A stretch of DNA of 64,000 nucleotides, taken from Climacium dendroides. Its lineage: Eukaryota > Streptophyta > Bryopsida > Hypnales > Climaciaceae. Below are positions 25,651-37,794 of this stretch, one piece after another (position 1 is the stretch's first letter; each line of letters starts with the position of its first letter). A model generated the notes under the pieces. It did not search any database. It was not told the DNA's origin and saw nothing but the letters and a program-made list of their open reading frames with translations. The stretch spans positions 7,300,001 to 7,364,000 of the forward strand of contig OX467088.1 of assembly GCA_950106755.1 (NCBI GenBank), given 5' to 3'. The translations under genes and the position numbers were made by a program.

Positions 25651-27153
25651 AATTCTGTTCTTAGTGAGGTACTCAAGTTTTCTATGTTGCCAAAAAAACA
25701 TTGTTTGGTCCACCAAGTTAACATGAAAAATAAAAATCTCCTAAACCAAAGGGCCAATCTGAAGATTATTAGTGGAATTTGATTGAATTTTACTTGTCAA
25801 ACTAAATATTAATTTACTACCATATAATAAAGTGTTATTTTGAAATTGAAAAAATGTAACAAATTAATTGTCACAAAGTTAAATGTTTTATAATTTAAGT
25901 TTTTGAAAAATGCCATGAATATTTAATATTTTATTTTATAAATTGAAATAATATGAAATAGTGATTAGATAAAATCAAATACATATTTTTATAAATATGA
26001 AGATTCCATCAAGTTTTTGAATGCTAAATTATAATTAGATTCAATAAGTATACAAGTAATATGCATTTTCAACTAAATCTTCAATTTACTCACGTAAGTA
26101 CAAAATTTAGGGTTTAAGATTACAACATTCTTATGAATTTAGATTATTTATTATATGACTCTAGAAAATGGGTCAAAAAAATTCTGATGTATAAACTTTA
26201 AAAAAATATAAGTAATGAATAATGATTATATGCAACATTTTTTTGACGATTTACATTTATCATGATAATATTTATCATAATAATATTTATCATAATAATG
26301 TTTCTTAAAAATTGTAATATCCTTTGATTAGTTCAAATAGAGAAGATAGAAATTAAAAATTTGATGTCACATGATGAAAGTTGTTCCCAGTTTCTTTTCA
26401 TGGATATGAGAATAAATGAAAGTCTTGTTTAAGAGTTTTGAAAAATTTTAGTTACAATATTTTTTTAAATGTTACAAATATTTTTCAGATTTTTTAATTA
26501 TTATGGTTGTTTAGTACAATTTAGTGGACAAAAATTCTTCATAATTAAGCCATTATAATTTGTATATTATAATTTATTTATTTATTGTATATTATACTTT
26601 GATTTGATCAATCCAAAGGTTTTGTGGATATTTATGAAGCATTCATATTTTTTTTTCAATAATAAGATTTTTGTAGTATAATCATTGTTTTATAAAAATA
26701 AATTTTTTATTTCAAGATACAATCTATCTATGCATTAATGAATGTTAGTGAAAAGTTATCATTGCAAAAAAATGCTTTCATTGAAGATAATTGTCCAATT
26801 CTAATATTATTTTATTCAGTATTGTTATGAATTTATTTCATTGTTACTTATATTTTTTAATGCACCACTAAACCATGAAGATCTAATGTATTCAAATCTT
26901 ATGCATAAATGGACAAAATATTTCATATGTTTATACATACAAAGATGCCTACAACACGTACTGGTACCAAAAAAATTCTTTTTATTTTACTTGCTTGGAT
27001 CAAGTTGTATACACTTTTTGAAATAATATAAAATTTATTTTTTATTGAAAAATATAATAGATAATATAACAATAATTGATCTAAAAGAAATTACATAAAT
27101 GAATAGGAAATCATTCAAGAGAAAGGAAAACAAAACGTATTCATTTTTCAACA

Positions 27154-28428
27154 ATGGAGGTTGTTGCATTTATTGGACTTGCAGTTAATTCAACAAACAA
27201 TGGTCAAGAAAACATTGACCTTTCACCAACATCCTATCAACAAGCTCCGACTATGTTTTTTGTCATTGTTGGTTTATCTTCTATGATATTCCTTATTGTC
27301 ATTGCTATTGCTTTATTGTGTTATTCCCATTATATAAATCGTTCTCAATATCAAATTCAATTGAGGTCTCAAAATACATCCTCTATGAATCTATACTCTG
27401 AAAATGGTTCCAGGAACTCTATTTCCCATTGGAGTAGTCCTGAAACACCCCACCAAACTACACCGGTACTTTTTGTTTGTAACCCAGGACAAAATAAACC
27501 AACATGTTTTGCTCAAGTGACATCATTAGTGCCTCATAATGACATACCTCTATCAGAGCACATGAATTATGTTAATACAACTTATTTATACTTTCAAACA
27601 AGTGGTTTGCAAACACCAACTTCAATATCATCTTCAACACCAACTTCAAGTCCTTTGTTGTTGCAACCTCAAGTAAGATTTGAACATACATTGGTTGAAA
27701 GAAATTCAACTAGACGCTCTTCCATATTACTATCTCTTGAAACAAATCCTAATACCTCATCTCATGTTCCATTGCTATTGTCGTCTAATAATGAAACACT
27801 ACCAAGTGTAACGGTAGTTAATAACAATTTGGATACACACAATACGTACAAAGCTAATTCTATGGAAGTTACATCACAAAATTTGCAATCCCAATCAAAT
27901 TCTTGTCAAAGTAGGGATGAACAATCTCATTCTTCTAATATTGATATTGTAAGCACTCTTCCAACATCAAGCATAGGAAATTCAGAACTTAGAAAACAAA
28001 AATTTAATGGTTCCAATGAAATAACAAAAAAATTTGACAAAAATTCTTTACCATCTACAAGTTATACAAATTTACCTCTACAAAATTTGCAAAATACTAA
28101 AGAATCTCAATCACATTCTAAATCCCAACCTACTAATTTCATTAAACCTATTGATGCCATCATTAAAAAAGATTCAACAAGACCCACAAGTCTTGAATCC
28201 ATTAAACAAAAGGATAGCATAGTATACAACTCTTTTCAAAATAATTCTAGTGTTTTGGCTACACCTTCAATTTCAATTTTACCACAAACTACAACAATGT
28301 CTACTTTTGAGCCTAAGTGTGAAACACAAGCAAACCAAATACAAAAAGAAGTTGTAGAAGTATTTGACAAAAATGATTCAATGCTTTTATTAGAGCCTTC
28401 TGTAAATGTTATCACTCATTCTATATAA
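27154..28428 (+). CDS. GLUTAMINE DUMPER-like single-pass membrane protein with a long Ser/Thr/Asn-rich tail
   Basis: A 424-residue intronless ORF in AT-rich DNA; the ATG has a good plant context (CAACAATGGA). After a short polar N-terminus, residues about 31-59 form one hydrophobic helix (MFFVIVGLSSMIFLIVIAIA and onward). Residues 103-120 read TPVLFVCNPGQNKPTCFA, which resembles the GDU 'VIMAG' box (hydrophobic-V-x-x-x-G-x-x-x-PT-x-x-A) in the correct place after the helix. GDU proteins are small plant membrane proteins whose overexpression raises amino-acid export. They usually have about 110-170 residues, so the roughly 300-residue tail rich in Ser, Thr, Asn and Gln is unusual. Codon use is as AT-rich as the surroundings. 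The length of the uninterrupted frame and the ordered domain layout argue for a real gene. Other one-pass proteins with a similar box remain possible. Confidence 0.65.
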   Translation: MEVVAFIGLAVNSTNNGQENIDLSPTSYQQAPTMFFVIVGLSSMIFLIVIAIALLCYSHYINRSQYQIQLRSQNTSSMNLYSENGSRNSISHWSSPETPHQTTPVLFVCNPGQNKPTCFAQVTSLVPHNDIPLSEHMNYVNTTYLYFQTSGLQTPTSISSSTPTSSPLLLQPQVRFEHTLVERNSTRRSSILLSLETNPNTSSHVPLLLSSNNETLPSVTVVNNNLDTHNTYKANSMEVTSQNLQSQSNSCQSRDEQSHSSNIDIVSTLPTSSIGNSELRKQKFNGSNEITKKFDKNSLPSTSYTNLPLQNLQNTKESQSHSKSQPTNFIKPIDAIIKKDSTRPTSLESIKQKDSIVYNSFQNNSSVLATPSISILPQTTTMSTFEPKCETQANQIQKEVVEVFDKNDSMLLLEPSVNVITHSI

Positions 28429-31400
28429 TATAATTTAAACTGTCTACTTACATGTGTGCATCAAATATGTATGATTTTCAAGTCCCAATTTTTTAAATTG
28501 TGGTTTAAAGTTGAATATCAACATCCTAGGATTATAGAAGGTGGATAAAAATATCAAATTTAGGACTTGGGATATTATAGTGAAAAATCCAAAGTCTTGA
28601 CTTGTCTCTTGTATACTATTTCACACCAATTATGTGCTTAAAAAATGAGTCAAAATGTTAAAACCTCAATTTTTGGTCACTTTTAGCATCAAATTTGCTT
28701 TAAATAGATTTACACAAAATTTTAGCTAATGAAAGTGGTTCACATGGTGTTTTATCCTAATTTTATATTCAAAACAATAGTTGGAACTTGGAGGTAGATA
28801 TTTTCTTTTGTTAGACTCAATTCAACCTCCAACTCCCACTTCTTTGAATTAGTTCCCAAACTTCCCAAAAAATTGTCATGTAGACATTTTGGAGTAACTT
28901 GGAACTTAAGATATGGAACTTTGGGATACAGTGTAAAGCCTAAAGTCCCAATTTTCAACTTTCTACCAATTAGATTTTGAGAATTCATTAGAACTTGTGA
29001 CTTAGGATATATTGTGAAACGCTTCTAAGATTGAAAAATGTTTATTCAATAAACTTAGATGATTGGAAAACTAAATATTCTACCTATTTAATCCAAAAGT
29101 GAATTATAAATATGTACATATTTTTTTAAATATTAATGTTAGTACTATCTCATTATCCATAATAAATTGTCATGAAGTTGAAATATGAATGTAATAATTA
29201 GAAGGTCCTAAATTATATTTTTAATAAAATTGATTTTGGAAACCCAAGTAGTCAATATGATCTAACAAAGCTTGGTTATATTTTTAGTAAATAAATAGTT
29301 CAAGAAATCCTTGAAAATAGACTTTAAATTTAACTTTTAGAGGATTGGAGTACATTTTGGGTGTTTTTCAAAAACTACCATTTTTTGAACAAGAAAAATA
29401 AATTTAATGTATAAATTTTAAAATTATAGCATTTGAAGTTAGAAGAATTTTTTTTGACATTGCTCAACAAGGTCAAGAAACTTTAACTCCTCTTGTAGTC
29501 AATTTTTTGCATTATATTTAGGATTATCTTAAAAATTGCACCCTACATTATTTTAGTTATTTACTTGAAAAATTTCAAAAATAATTTATGACTTTCCATA
29601 AGTTGTCCAATCTATCCAAAAAAATATAGGTAACATAATTTTTGGTTTGGGTATCTAATCAATAATGACCACTTAGTCCTTTAGGGTTAAACACAATCTT
29701 TACTTTAGGATGAATAAATAAAACCCTTGTAATATTTGATGTATTTGGAAATGAAACAAAGAATTTTAAAATTCCAAATGTAACTCTAACTTTTCATTAC
29801 ATTGTAATTATTCAAAACTTGAAATTTTTATCATTGGAAGTACATTCAAAAGTAACTGATTAGGTACAAAAAAGTTGAAATTTAAATATTGACCAAAGAA
29901 AATAAATTGCTTTAAAGGCTAGCTAAAAGACAAAAATTATTGTGGTATTAGCAAATTACAATTACTAATGTGCGTTGCCCTCTAAATTGGCCAATTCTTA
30001 TTGTTGACTATGACCACAAGGTTGTATTGAATGGTGTTGATAGTGGATGCAATTAGTAAGCCATTTGGACACATTGTAGGCCTCAACTATATATTGATAG
30101 CGAGTTATCAAGGGTCAATTCCTAGATTATTGTTACTTAGGTTACCTTTGGTTTGGCTCTTACTTTTCTATTCTCTAGGTTTGGTTCTTGAAGTTTGGCA
30201 CTTCCCTCCCTTGTATTTCCCCTTCTCTCTTCACATGTCTTCCAATGCATTTTCAAGTTTTCCTAGCCAATTAACTTCTCATTGCCCAAAGCATGTTTAC
30301 CAAAATCTAAACCCTTTTGAACTCATTCAAATCAAACTCTCAGATATAAGGTGCATTTTAAAGGTATTTATATGGAGGACGGCAATGAGGTGATAGAGGA
30401 AGCATAGTGGGCAAAATGTGTGACAACAAGTTGGGTGGATGTTGAAATGCCACTAAATTAAGTGCAACATCGATGACCTGTATTCATGAATTCACGCTTT
30501 ATTTTGTTTGTTCTTATTCTACTAGACTTTACTAAGGTAGGAGGTCCATAAATTGTCCACGTAAGAGTTGAAACTGAACTTTGGGGAGGTCAAGCTTCTT
30601 GAAATATTTTTCAATAAATTTTCCTTGAAAGGCAAGTAGAATTGGCATCTAACCCAAGTTGTTTCATATTTTTTGGAGCTTTGTGAAATTAGTTATGAAA
30701 ATTTGAAGTTGAAATGCATAGGGCTCTAAAATCACCCACTTCCTAAAATGTACACTATTTGTACATTGATGAAGGCTACAAAAAAGCAACATGTACAAAT
30801 AGTGTACATTTTAGGGGGGTGGGTGATGTTAGAGCTTGTGTGCTTTTAGAACCTCCTACCTTAAGTCACCAACTATGATTTCAATATTTTTTTGGAAGGT
30901 TTTCATGATCACTAGGAAGGTGGATGTGAACGGCCCTATTTGGCAAGTGAAGGAAGCACGTAGGAGAGTCCTCCAATTCATGACATATTTGAAGTTTGAA
31001 GAGTCTTCACTTCTCTTTGGCGGTTATGTATTAAATAGGTTATTGTACATAAGTGGTTGTACATTTTTTAGACACAACTCTTGACCTTCTGATTCAAGGG
31101 TGTAAAAAGCAAGTTGAAAAGAAAGAAGGTTATGAGTTGTGACTTGTAATGGCAATGGTGGTGGGTTGTCAATGGGATGGTGCTACATTAGTGTTAAAAA
31201 ATCAACAACTAGTTATGTTTTCTGAAGAAGTTGTATGGAACACTGAATGTGCAAAAAAGTTTGTATTGTGAGGATACTCTTACCTTTCCATTTGTCAAGG
31301 GTCATAATTATGTAGTTTGGATCTTCAACTTGTAAACCAAGTGCAAAAAAGAGGATAATGGACATCATCAAGTAGATAGGTTTCAATATTTAGTGAAGTG

Positions 31401-32199
31401 CCATTACTATACTTCGGTAATACAATGTGAAAATAAACAATGTCAACACACTCTCTATACAATGCTTAGAAAGGACTTTGATTTGAGAAATGCAATGGGA
31501 AGAAGTTAGATTCGATTCAACCTTGAATACTATGATATCAACACAATTGTCATTGTTCATTTTAAATTTATGGACTTATAATGAAGTAGGATTTCAATTT
31601 GACAAAAAGAAAAAGGGAATACTTACAAACATGGATTTACAAATTCATATATAAAAGTAGTATGCTTACAAATGTGTATATATATAGTATACTAACAAAA
31701 TATATAGGACTATATGTATCAACTCTATTAGACAATGTACTAGCTTTTCATAGAAAGCGCAAGCATACCATGACAAGAATTTAGCTAAAATCAACATTGT
31801 GTAAAAACTGACCTCCTTTCTTTTGTCACTATTGCATACGGAGCATTTTGGTAAGGTATCTTGCTTGTACAACTTAGCCATTGCCATCTTGTAGAGTGGA
31901 TCTATTCACCATATTGGTTGAGGATCTTTCTTTAATGGAATTAGTCTGCAAGAGGGGGCAATTGGACATTGAGTTGAAGGGTTTGTGCATCATAGGGTAC
32001 CACTTAAATTGGGTCAAGGAATTATTGAGTGCATTGGAAAAAACTCAAGGTAGTGGGACATAAGTGGAAATTGTCATATTGACTTCTCGTAGCAATAGAT
32101 GATTGCTAATGTCCTCTCCTCTCTTTCTTGCTTTTCTTCTCTCTATGGCAATTTTGTGGTATTTTTTACATATGTTTAGAATTACTCCATTGTAGGATG
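28429..32199. other. AT-rich intergenic DNA with one strong hairpin, no gene seen
   Basis: Short chance ORFs only. It contains the foldback at 30722-30836. The ORF at 30031-30393 is hydrophobic but has no recognisable domain or partner, so it is not called. Confidence 0.55.
30722..30836. repeat. Foldback/hairpin with about 45-bp arms
   Basis: The left arm (30722-30765), containing CTAAAATGTACACTATTTGT, pairs with the right arm (about 30791-30835), containing ACAAATAGTGTACATTTTAG. Pairing extends through CACCCAC/GTGGGTG to GCTCTA/TAGAGC, with a loop of about 25 bases. It could be a short MITE or a small-RNA-like hairpin. No flanking duplication could be fixed. Confidence 0.85.
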
Positions 32200-32249
32200 G
32201 TGGATACTATATTCTAGGGACATGTGACCTAAATAATGCATGGAGTCTT

Positions 32250-33680
32250 CCTCCATACTCTTTCACACCTTTTGCACTCCATTGTTCATCATGTCTCTTT
32301 TGAGTTAGAATTAGGTTTTTTTTCTTATTCTTTATTGCTACCTTTGCTCTCTTCTCAGCAACTCGGGTATTCTTATTGGCTTCTATCTCATCTCTCCTCT
32401 ATCTCTTAGCATATACTTCTTTTTCTCTTTCTTGCAATTTCTTCCAATTCTTGGACATGTTCCTCTTCTATCACCATGATAGACTTATGGTAGTCAATGC
32501 CTAGCTCCAAGGTTTTGCATGATGTGTAAGGAATTTGAATTTTTGGGAGCTTAAGGAACTAGCTTATATTTGAAGCTTCAATGTCTATTGTCCCATCTTC
32601 TTCTACACTATTTCATTATCACTCTTTGACCCTCCTTGACTATTGTACACACAATCCGCATCAACATCAATAAAATAGTATTCACATTGAGGTAAGCCAT
32701 TGGGTTCTTCATCAAATATTTCTTGTATTTTATATGTTTGAAGTTCCTCTGGATGGTCTTCTTCAAGTGTTGCTTGGTATAATTTGTTTGTCCATTGTTA
32801 CTTCTACAATGTTTTCTTTCTCCTTTCAGTATATTTCACTTGGTGTCATGTATTTGTCCATTGCATATGAATTGAATGGAAGAATACTAGTCTTCTCAAA
32901 GCCTTTTTATATGACACACTCACTTTAAAGAGTGGATACCCAAATAACGAGATCTTCTTTATTCAAATAATGACTTTTGTTATTCAATGTCTACTTGTCC
33001 TATAAGCCTTGAAAGTTCATTTGAATGGTTTTAAAACATGGAATGTCAAGAGATTGTAGTGCATGTGATGTCATCAGTATGTCCAAACCACTATGCATAG
33101 CTATTTTAATAACTTTTAGAGTGACGTGTGATGAGTGTCCATTCAAAATTAGTAAATGTCTATTGGATGGAAAAATAGGATACCTCATGTCCATATTGTT
33201 TTTGAAGTGATGGATTCAACGAAAGAAGAGTATGCGAGTCATACATGCTTTTGGTTGCATGGACATGGTCACCCCTTTTTACTAGTCTTTCATAGAAAAT
33301 TTCTAGTCCTCCTTTTGTCCTTGAAATGTATTAATTTGGGATAGTATCGAGGATAGTATTGAGGATAGTATCTATATTTGTATTAATGCAACCTAGAAAT
33401 GTGAACCATTCAAATTGATTGGGAACAATGTTGTGCACGTTTTTTGATTTTTCTTTTGCTATGACATAGACTTTTTTTTTTTTTGCTTAAGCTCCACTTT
33501 TGTCACAATTCCATGTTTGATATGGGTTATATCCTTTGTGAGTGTACAACTTGACACACTTTTTGGATTTAGGTTGCTCACTCTATTACCCTCCAAAACT
33601 TGAGACTTCTTCATAAGCAACTTGTATTTTGTGTTACATTTGTGTTTGTTCAAAACATCGTGGATTTTGTACAATTATTA
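32250..33680 (-). pseudogene. Decayed pogo/jerky-type DDE transposase (DDE_1 family)
   Basis: Read leftward, this segment has successive matches to the DDE_1 (CENP-B/jerky-like) transposase layout. These are a KxVYVIAKEKSKNVH stretch; EIFYERLVKRGDHVHATKS (about 33300); HHFKNN; then LLILNGHSSHVTLKVIKIA with the catalytic D replaced by N in xGHSSH (about 33130); TSHALQSLDIPCFK (about 33060); a Lys/Asn-rich segment with NKEDLVIWVSTL; and a Lys/Glu/Arg-rich tail (about 32300-32480). The frame is broken by several stops and shifts, and one catalytic acidic residue appears changed, so it cannot be active. Terminal inverted repeats were not found, so the element limits are unknown. Confidence 0.85.
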
Positions 33681-34064
33681 AATTAAATTATAGAACATTG
33701 TGAAGATGAATAATGAAATTTCAACCATATAAATGATTAAATACTAAAAAAAATTTAATTCTTGGATGAATTAAAATTTTCAAGTTCCTGCATGTAAAAG
33801 ACATTTTTGAATTCATTCATCATCCATAATGTAAATGTTGGGACAATTAGGAAATTTAACCCTTCAAGGACTAAGGAAACACTTTTGGGTTTTTGAGATG
33901 GATGCTAATCATCTTAATCTACATGTGAAGCTTTGTTTCACATCATTCTTATAAATATTGCAAAAGTTAGAAGATTTTTTTTATCTCAATGTCAAACCAT
34001 GAAGGTAAAAACATATTCTAAAAACTATAAATTAGTTTTAATGGAAGGTAGAAAATATAGATAA

Positions 34065-34510
34065 GTTATTTTTTGAACTCCATTTAAATTTTATCTATAT
34101 AAAAACAAAAAAAATGTATGATAAAAATTATTTTCTTGAACATTCTCACCATTGGGATTAATGATTCTTAATTTCTTGAAAAAGTCATTGGTTGTTTTTT
34201 TTTTCTTGTAGTATTAACTTCTACTTTATAAACTTTTCAAAGATGAATATAGAAGTTTTTTTGGTTGATGTTTTTCTATATGTTCTCAACATGTATTCCA
34301 ACATATTGGCTACATCTTATATGCATTTTTTCCTTAAAATGTTGAAAGACAAAACTTCACCTTTAGGAAGGGCTAGAAATACCTACTTTAGGCACATTGA
34401 ACTTGCAATTGGTGGAGATGTTTACTCTTAAATTTGGAAGGATGTAATGCAACAAGTTAATTAAAAGATCCTACTACTTGGTTAATTTGTTAGAAAAATA
34501 AATAAAGATG
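34065..34510 (+). repeat. Dispersed AT-rich repeat family B (copy 1)
   Basis: Markers such as ATTGGGATTAATGATTCT, TTAAAATGTTGAAA, GGAAGGGCTA and CACATTGAACTTGCAAT occur in this order here and again at about 48590-49040. No coding sequence can be read in it. Confidence 0.8.
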
Positions 34511-35269
34511 AAGATTTTAGCCTTGTTTTAGGAACAAACAATTTTGGACTTCTAAACATTGAGGAGCTCTAGGGATTAAATAATTAGCAATTTTTGATTT
34601 ATTTTCATTTTTGTGTGAATGATATCACCAAAAGTCACCTATTTCTTTTCAAATGGAATGGAATCACAAAATATTGAATGATTATACATGTACTTAGATG
34701 AATAATCAATATTTTGTCTCAAACTTTTGTAACTATAAGCATACATACCTTTATAAAGAAGATTATGCCACCTCAAGAATAGTTTGATTGTGTAACAAGT
34801 ATTTTCTAGTATAGAAATTTTAGAAATTAGAAAATACACCTCATTTATCTTATGAGAGAACCATTGACTTTGTTCATGTATCCAACTCGTCCAAGTGGTA
34901 GGAAACTAAAGGCCTAAGGTCAAAACTACTACTTTTGGGTGCAAAATTGAAAGAATTTTAAAAAATTTCCTTGAACTCCAATTGTAGAAAAGTGTAGTAA
35001 ACTATTATGAAAATGAGTGGATAAAAATCTCAACCTATTTGACCAAATGGATTAAAAGATTATAGTGTTTGAAGTAAAAAAAAATCCTTCATTTCATTTG
35101 GGCCAAACATAATCAACAACAACATTTCGAGCCCTCCTTCCATTGGTAATAAACCTAGAAAAATGCCACTCAACTTCATCATACTTATTGCCCCCATCAT
35201 TTAATAGACCATTTGATCCTTAAATAACGTAGAAAAACCTATTTGTAATAACTTAACCCCTAAAGGACC

Positions 35270-36000
35270 AACCTTGTATTCTTGGCAACATAACATTTCG
35301 GGATAAGTATGTATGAGCGGAAATTTTTTTTCTTTGAAATTTTCACACAATATGTAGATGAGGAGTAGCTTTAACGTCCAACAATTTTCATAACTTTTGA
35401 CTACATGGTTAAAAAATTATTGTTGATATGTAATTTGTTTCTTAACGTAGGTAGCTTGGGCAGATTAGAAAAAATCTTCCTTTTCATAAATAAAAATTTG
35501 AAATTGGTCATTAGAGTTATATCTACATGAAAAGATTTGAATCACTCCATTTTGATCAATGAGTCAAAATTCATGAGGAGTATTGGTTTGCAAGCAGTTA
35601 TGGATCATAGGATGTAGATTGTTTATGACAATGTTACAACCATTGGAATTGTTATTTTTCAATTCCATAAATAAATTCTTATGAATTTAGTATTTTGAGT
35701 CATTTTCTTCTTCTTTCTACTTACTATTTTTTTTCTTATATGTTGTACAATTCCAAATGATCTAGAATGTGGCCAACTTGTGTTGAAGAATGAATCCAAA
35801 GAGGCACAGCCATTTTGAACATTCTTTCATAATGATCTAACCTTGTGAAGCGCAACTGCCTGGTATTTGGCAAGGCCAAAAAAAGGATTTTTGCCACTTC
35901 AAACACTAATATCTTGCAATCTACACGGTGGAAATTTGTGAATTTTTTTTCCACATATTCTCGATCTAGAGTACTACAAGATCCTATGGTTATATGTGTC
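35270..36000 (-). repeat. Dispersed AT-rich repeat family A (inverted copy)
   Basis: The reverse complement shows the family A markers in order: AACCATAGGATCTTGTA (about 35990), CATTTGGAATTGTACAACAT (about 35750), AACCATTGGAATT-type text reversed from 35640, and CAAAAGTTATGAAAATTGTT (about 35385). It is the longest copy with both the 5' and 3' parts. Confidence 0.75.
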
Positions 36001-36819
36001 CAAAAATGATATTTAAAAAAAAATTGGTACTTGTACTAGAAATGGAAATTTTGGAGCATTTTTGGTGAGAACATAGTCAAGGAACTTTAGGGGTTAGGCA
36101 TTTTAGCTTGTAGGATATGGGGAATTCATTGAGAAGTTGAGTTCAATGCGTGCAAATATAAGGATGATGAAGAATTGAAAAAAACTATTTTTTTCCGCAA
36201 GAATGAATTTTTTATTCAATATAAATGTAAATTTTTTTAGTTAAACCCATTCCGATCTTATAGACTCACCTATTACAATTAGCTTTGGCACTTGTCCTTA
36301 AGCAAAGTCAGAAGAGAGATGAGTGGATGAAAAGGTAGAAACAGAGAATCTTTTTCCATGAACAATGTATGCCACTATTGTCCACAATAGGTCTCCCTAT
36401 GAAGCCAGGACAGGGAGTCTCTCCGAAATAGGTACTTCTCTAGCTTAGGTGCGCCAAATTGCCAACCCTCAATGGCAAGCCGAAACAACACCCTCAAGTT
36501 TGGGAAAAATAAAAATAAAAAAATTCTCCACACGAGACCCCCTCCACTCCACCCACACAACCAAAAACCCACAACCAAAAATCAGTCCCATAAACACGTG
36601 TCGAAACTTGCAACGAATACAAATCACAAGAACGGAACCCAAAGTAGGATTCCCATGGAAAATCCAATTTGTGTGTACGGCGTCGTTCAACCAGTGGGCA
36701 TTTCCCCCCTCACTCCCAAAGCACAAATGAAACGCAAGGCTTTTCCCCCAACCTGTACAATCAACTGGATGGATTCGAATTTTGAAAAAGAAGAGTTTTT
36801 AAAAAAAAAAAAATCCCCC

Positions 36820-37075
36820 TCTCCAATGAAAGCCCAACCCCCTTTCCAAGACCGACCCGCCCCCTCTCCCTCCCTCGGCCTGATGGGGACCAGGCCCATT
36901 TGAAATCGGACGCCATACAGCAGATTGCTTATTGCGCACCCCTCCAATGGAAACCCAAAGCCCCCTTTCCAAGACCCTGCCCCCCTTGGAAAGGCCCTCC
37001 CCCTCCCCCTTTCCAAGACCGCTCCTGAGATGGCCGCAAACCGTTTGAAATCGAACGCCGCTCATCAGTTTGCTG
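36820..37075. repeat. Two GC-rich tandem copies, about 120-130 bp each, upstream of the CPBP gene
   Basis: Both copies contain TCCAATGxAAxCCCAA, CCCCCTTTCCAAGACC, a C-rich spacer and GAAATCGxACGCC followed by CAG/CAT plus TTGCT. The second also carries an inverted CTTGGAAAGG piece. The overlapping ORFs on the minus strand come from this low-complexity sequence. Confidence 0.75.
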
Positions 37076-37794
37076 GCTAGGCCCGCCCCAGCTGAGGAGG
37101 ATTATTATGCCAAATGCCAAGTCAGATATGGCTGAGGCTACTACTAAACCCAGGCTGAGGCTACTACAGTACTACCGAGGTAGTAGTGACTAGTGTAGTG
37201 AGCCCAGTTGTTACTATTTCGTAGCCCTTGGAAAAGCAACCCTACTGCCGCAGCGAGCCCTAGGAAATCTGTTGGGCAAGTGAGGTGCAATCGGGGTTTA
37301 GCGGGAGCCAATGGCATGCCCGGCTTTACGGTGGCCACAGGAATTCATATCCTCTAGGGGTCGTCGTGTGGCCTTTAAAGGCCTGCTCGCCATAGCCAGC
37401 TGGTTAGCTCCCCTCCCCCCGGTCGCATGGTCGGTCACAGCAGTCGAGATTGCTCGCTACCAGCACTCATCCTCAATTGGCAAGCGGTCGAAGAAATTGG
37501 AGAATTGGAGGAATCAGAAGGAAAGAGGAAGTGAAAATCCGTAGTTTGGTTTAGTGGGTTGCAAATTGGAGAGTTTGGGATTCAGGTTTTGGAGGAGGAG
37601 GAGAAGGAGAAGTTTGGAGTTTTGTGGGTTTTGATAGCTTGTTTTGTTTTGGAGAGTTTTTGTGTGAGTTTGGGAGTTTGGAGGGGATTGATGGATTGAT
37701 GGGGAGTTTGGTGGGCGTTCAGTTTTGTTGATTTTTTTTTTGTCGCGATTTCGGTGTTGTGGTGAGTGCTTTCGAGGGGGAGTTCGCAATCAGG
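37076..37794 (+). promoter_or_regulatory. Promoter and leader region of the CPBP gene
   Basis: Upstream of the CPBP start the sequence has a short duplicated GGCTGAGGCTACTAC motif (about 37129-37165). From about 37500 there is a strongly G/T- and G/A-biased, C-poor stretch on the coding strand that runs to about 37740, probably the 5' untranslated leader. The transcription start cannot be placed from sequence alone. Confidence 0.45.

Larger units (their letters stand above)
18241..27153. other. Long AT-rich, gene-free tract of degenerate repeats
   Basis: Nearly 9 kb with only short chance ORFs. Recognisable contents are a degenerate array at about 21270-21590 and several copies of a dispersed repeat family at about 22630-22930, 23020-24150 and 25240-25650. 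No transposase, reverse transcriptase or host domain could be read in any frame. Confidence 0.6.
33690..36800. other. AT-rich intergenic DNA with two dispersed-repeat copies
   Basis: No gene was seen. It carries repeat family B at about 34065-34510 and an inverted copy of family A at about 35270-36000. From about 36240 the composition rises toward the CPBP gene island. Confidence 0.55.

Noticed and set aside
36472..37065. Several 85-145-codon ORFs on both strands
   Set aside because: They come from C-rich/G-rich tandem repeats and poly-A/T runs upstream of the CPBP gene.
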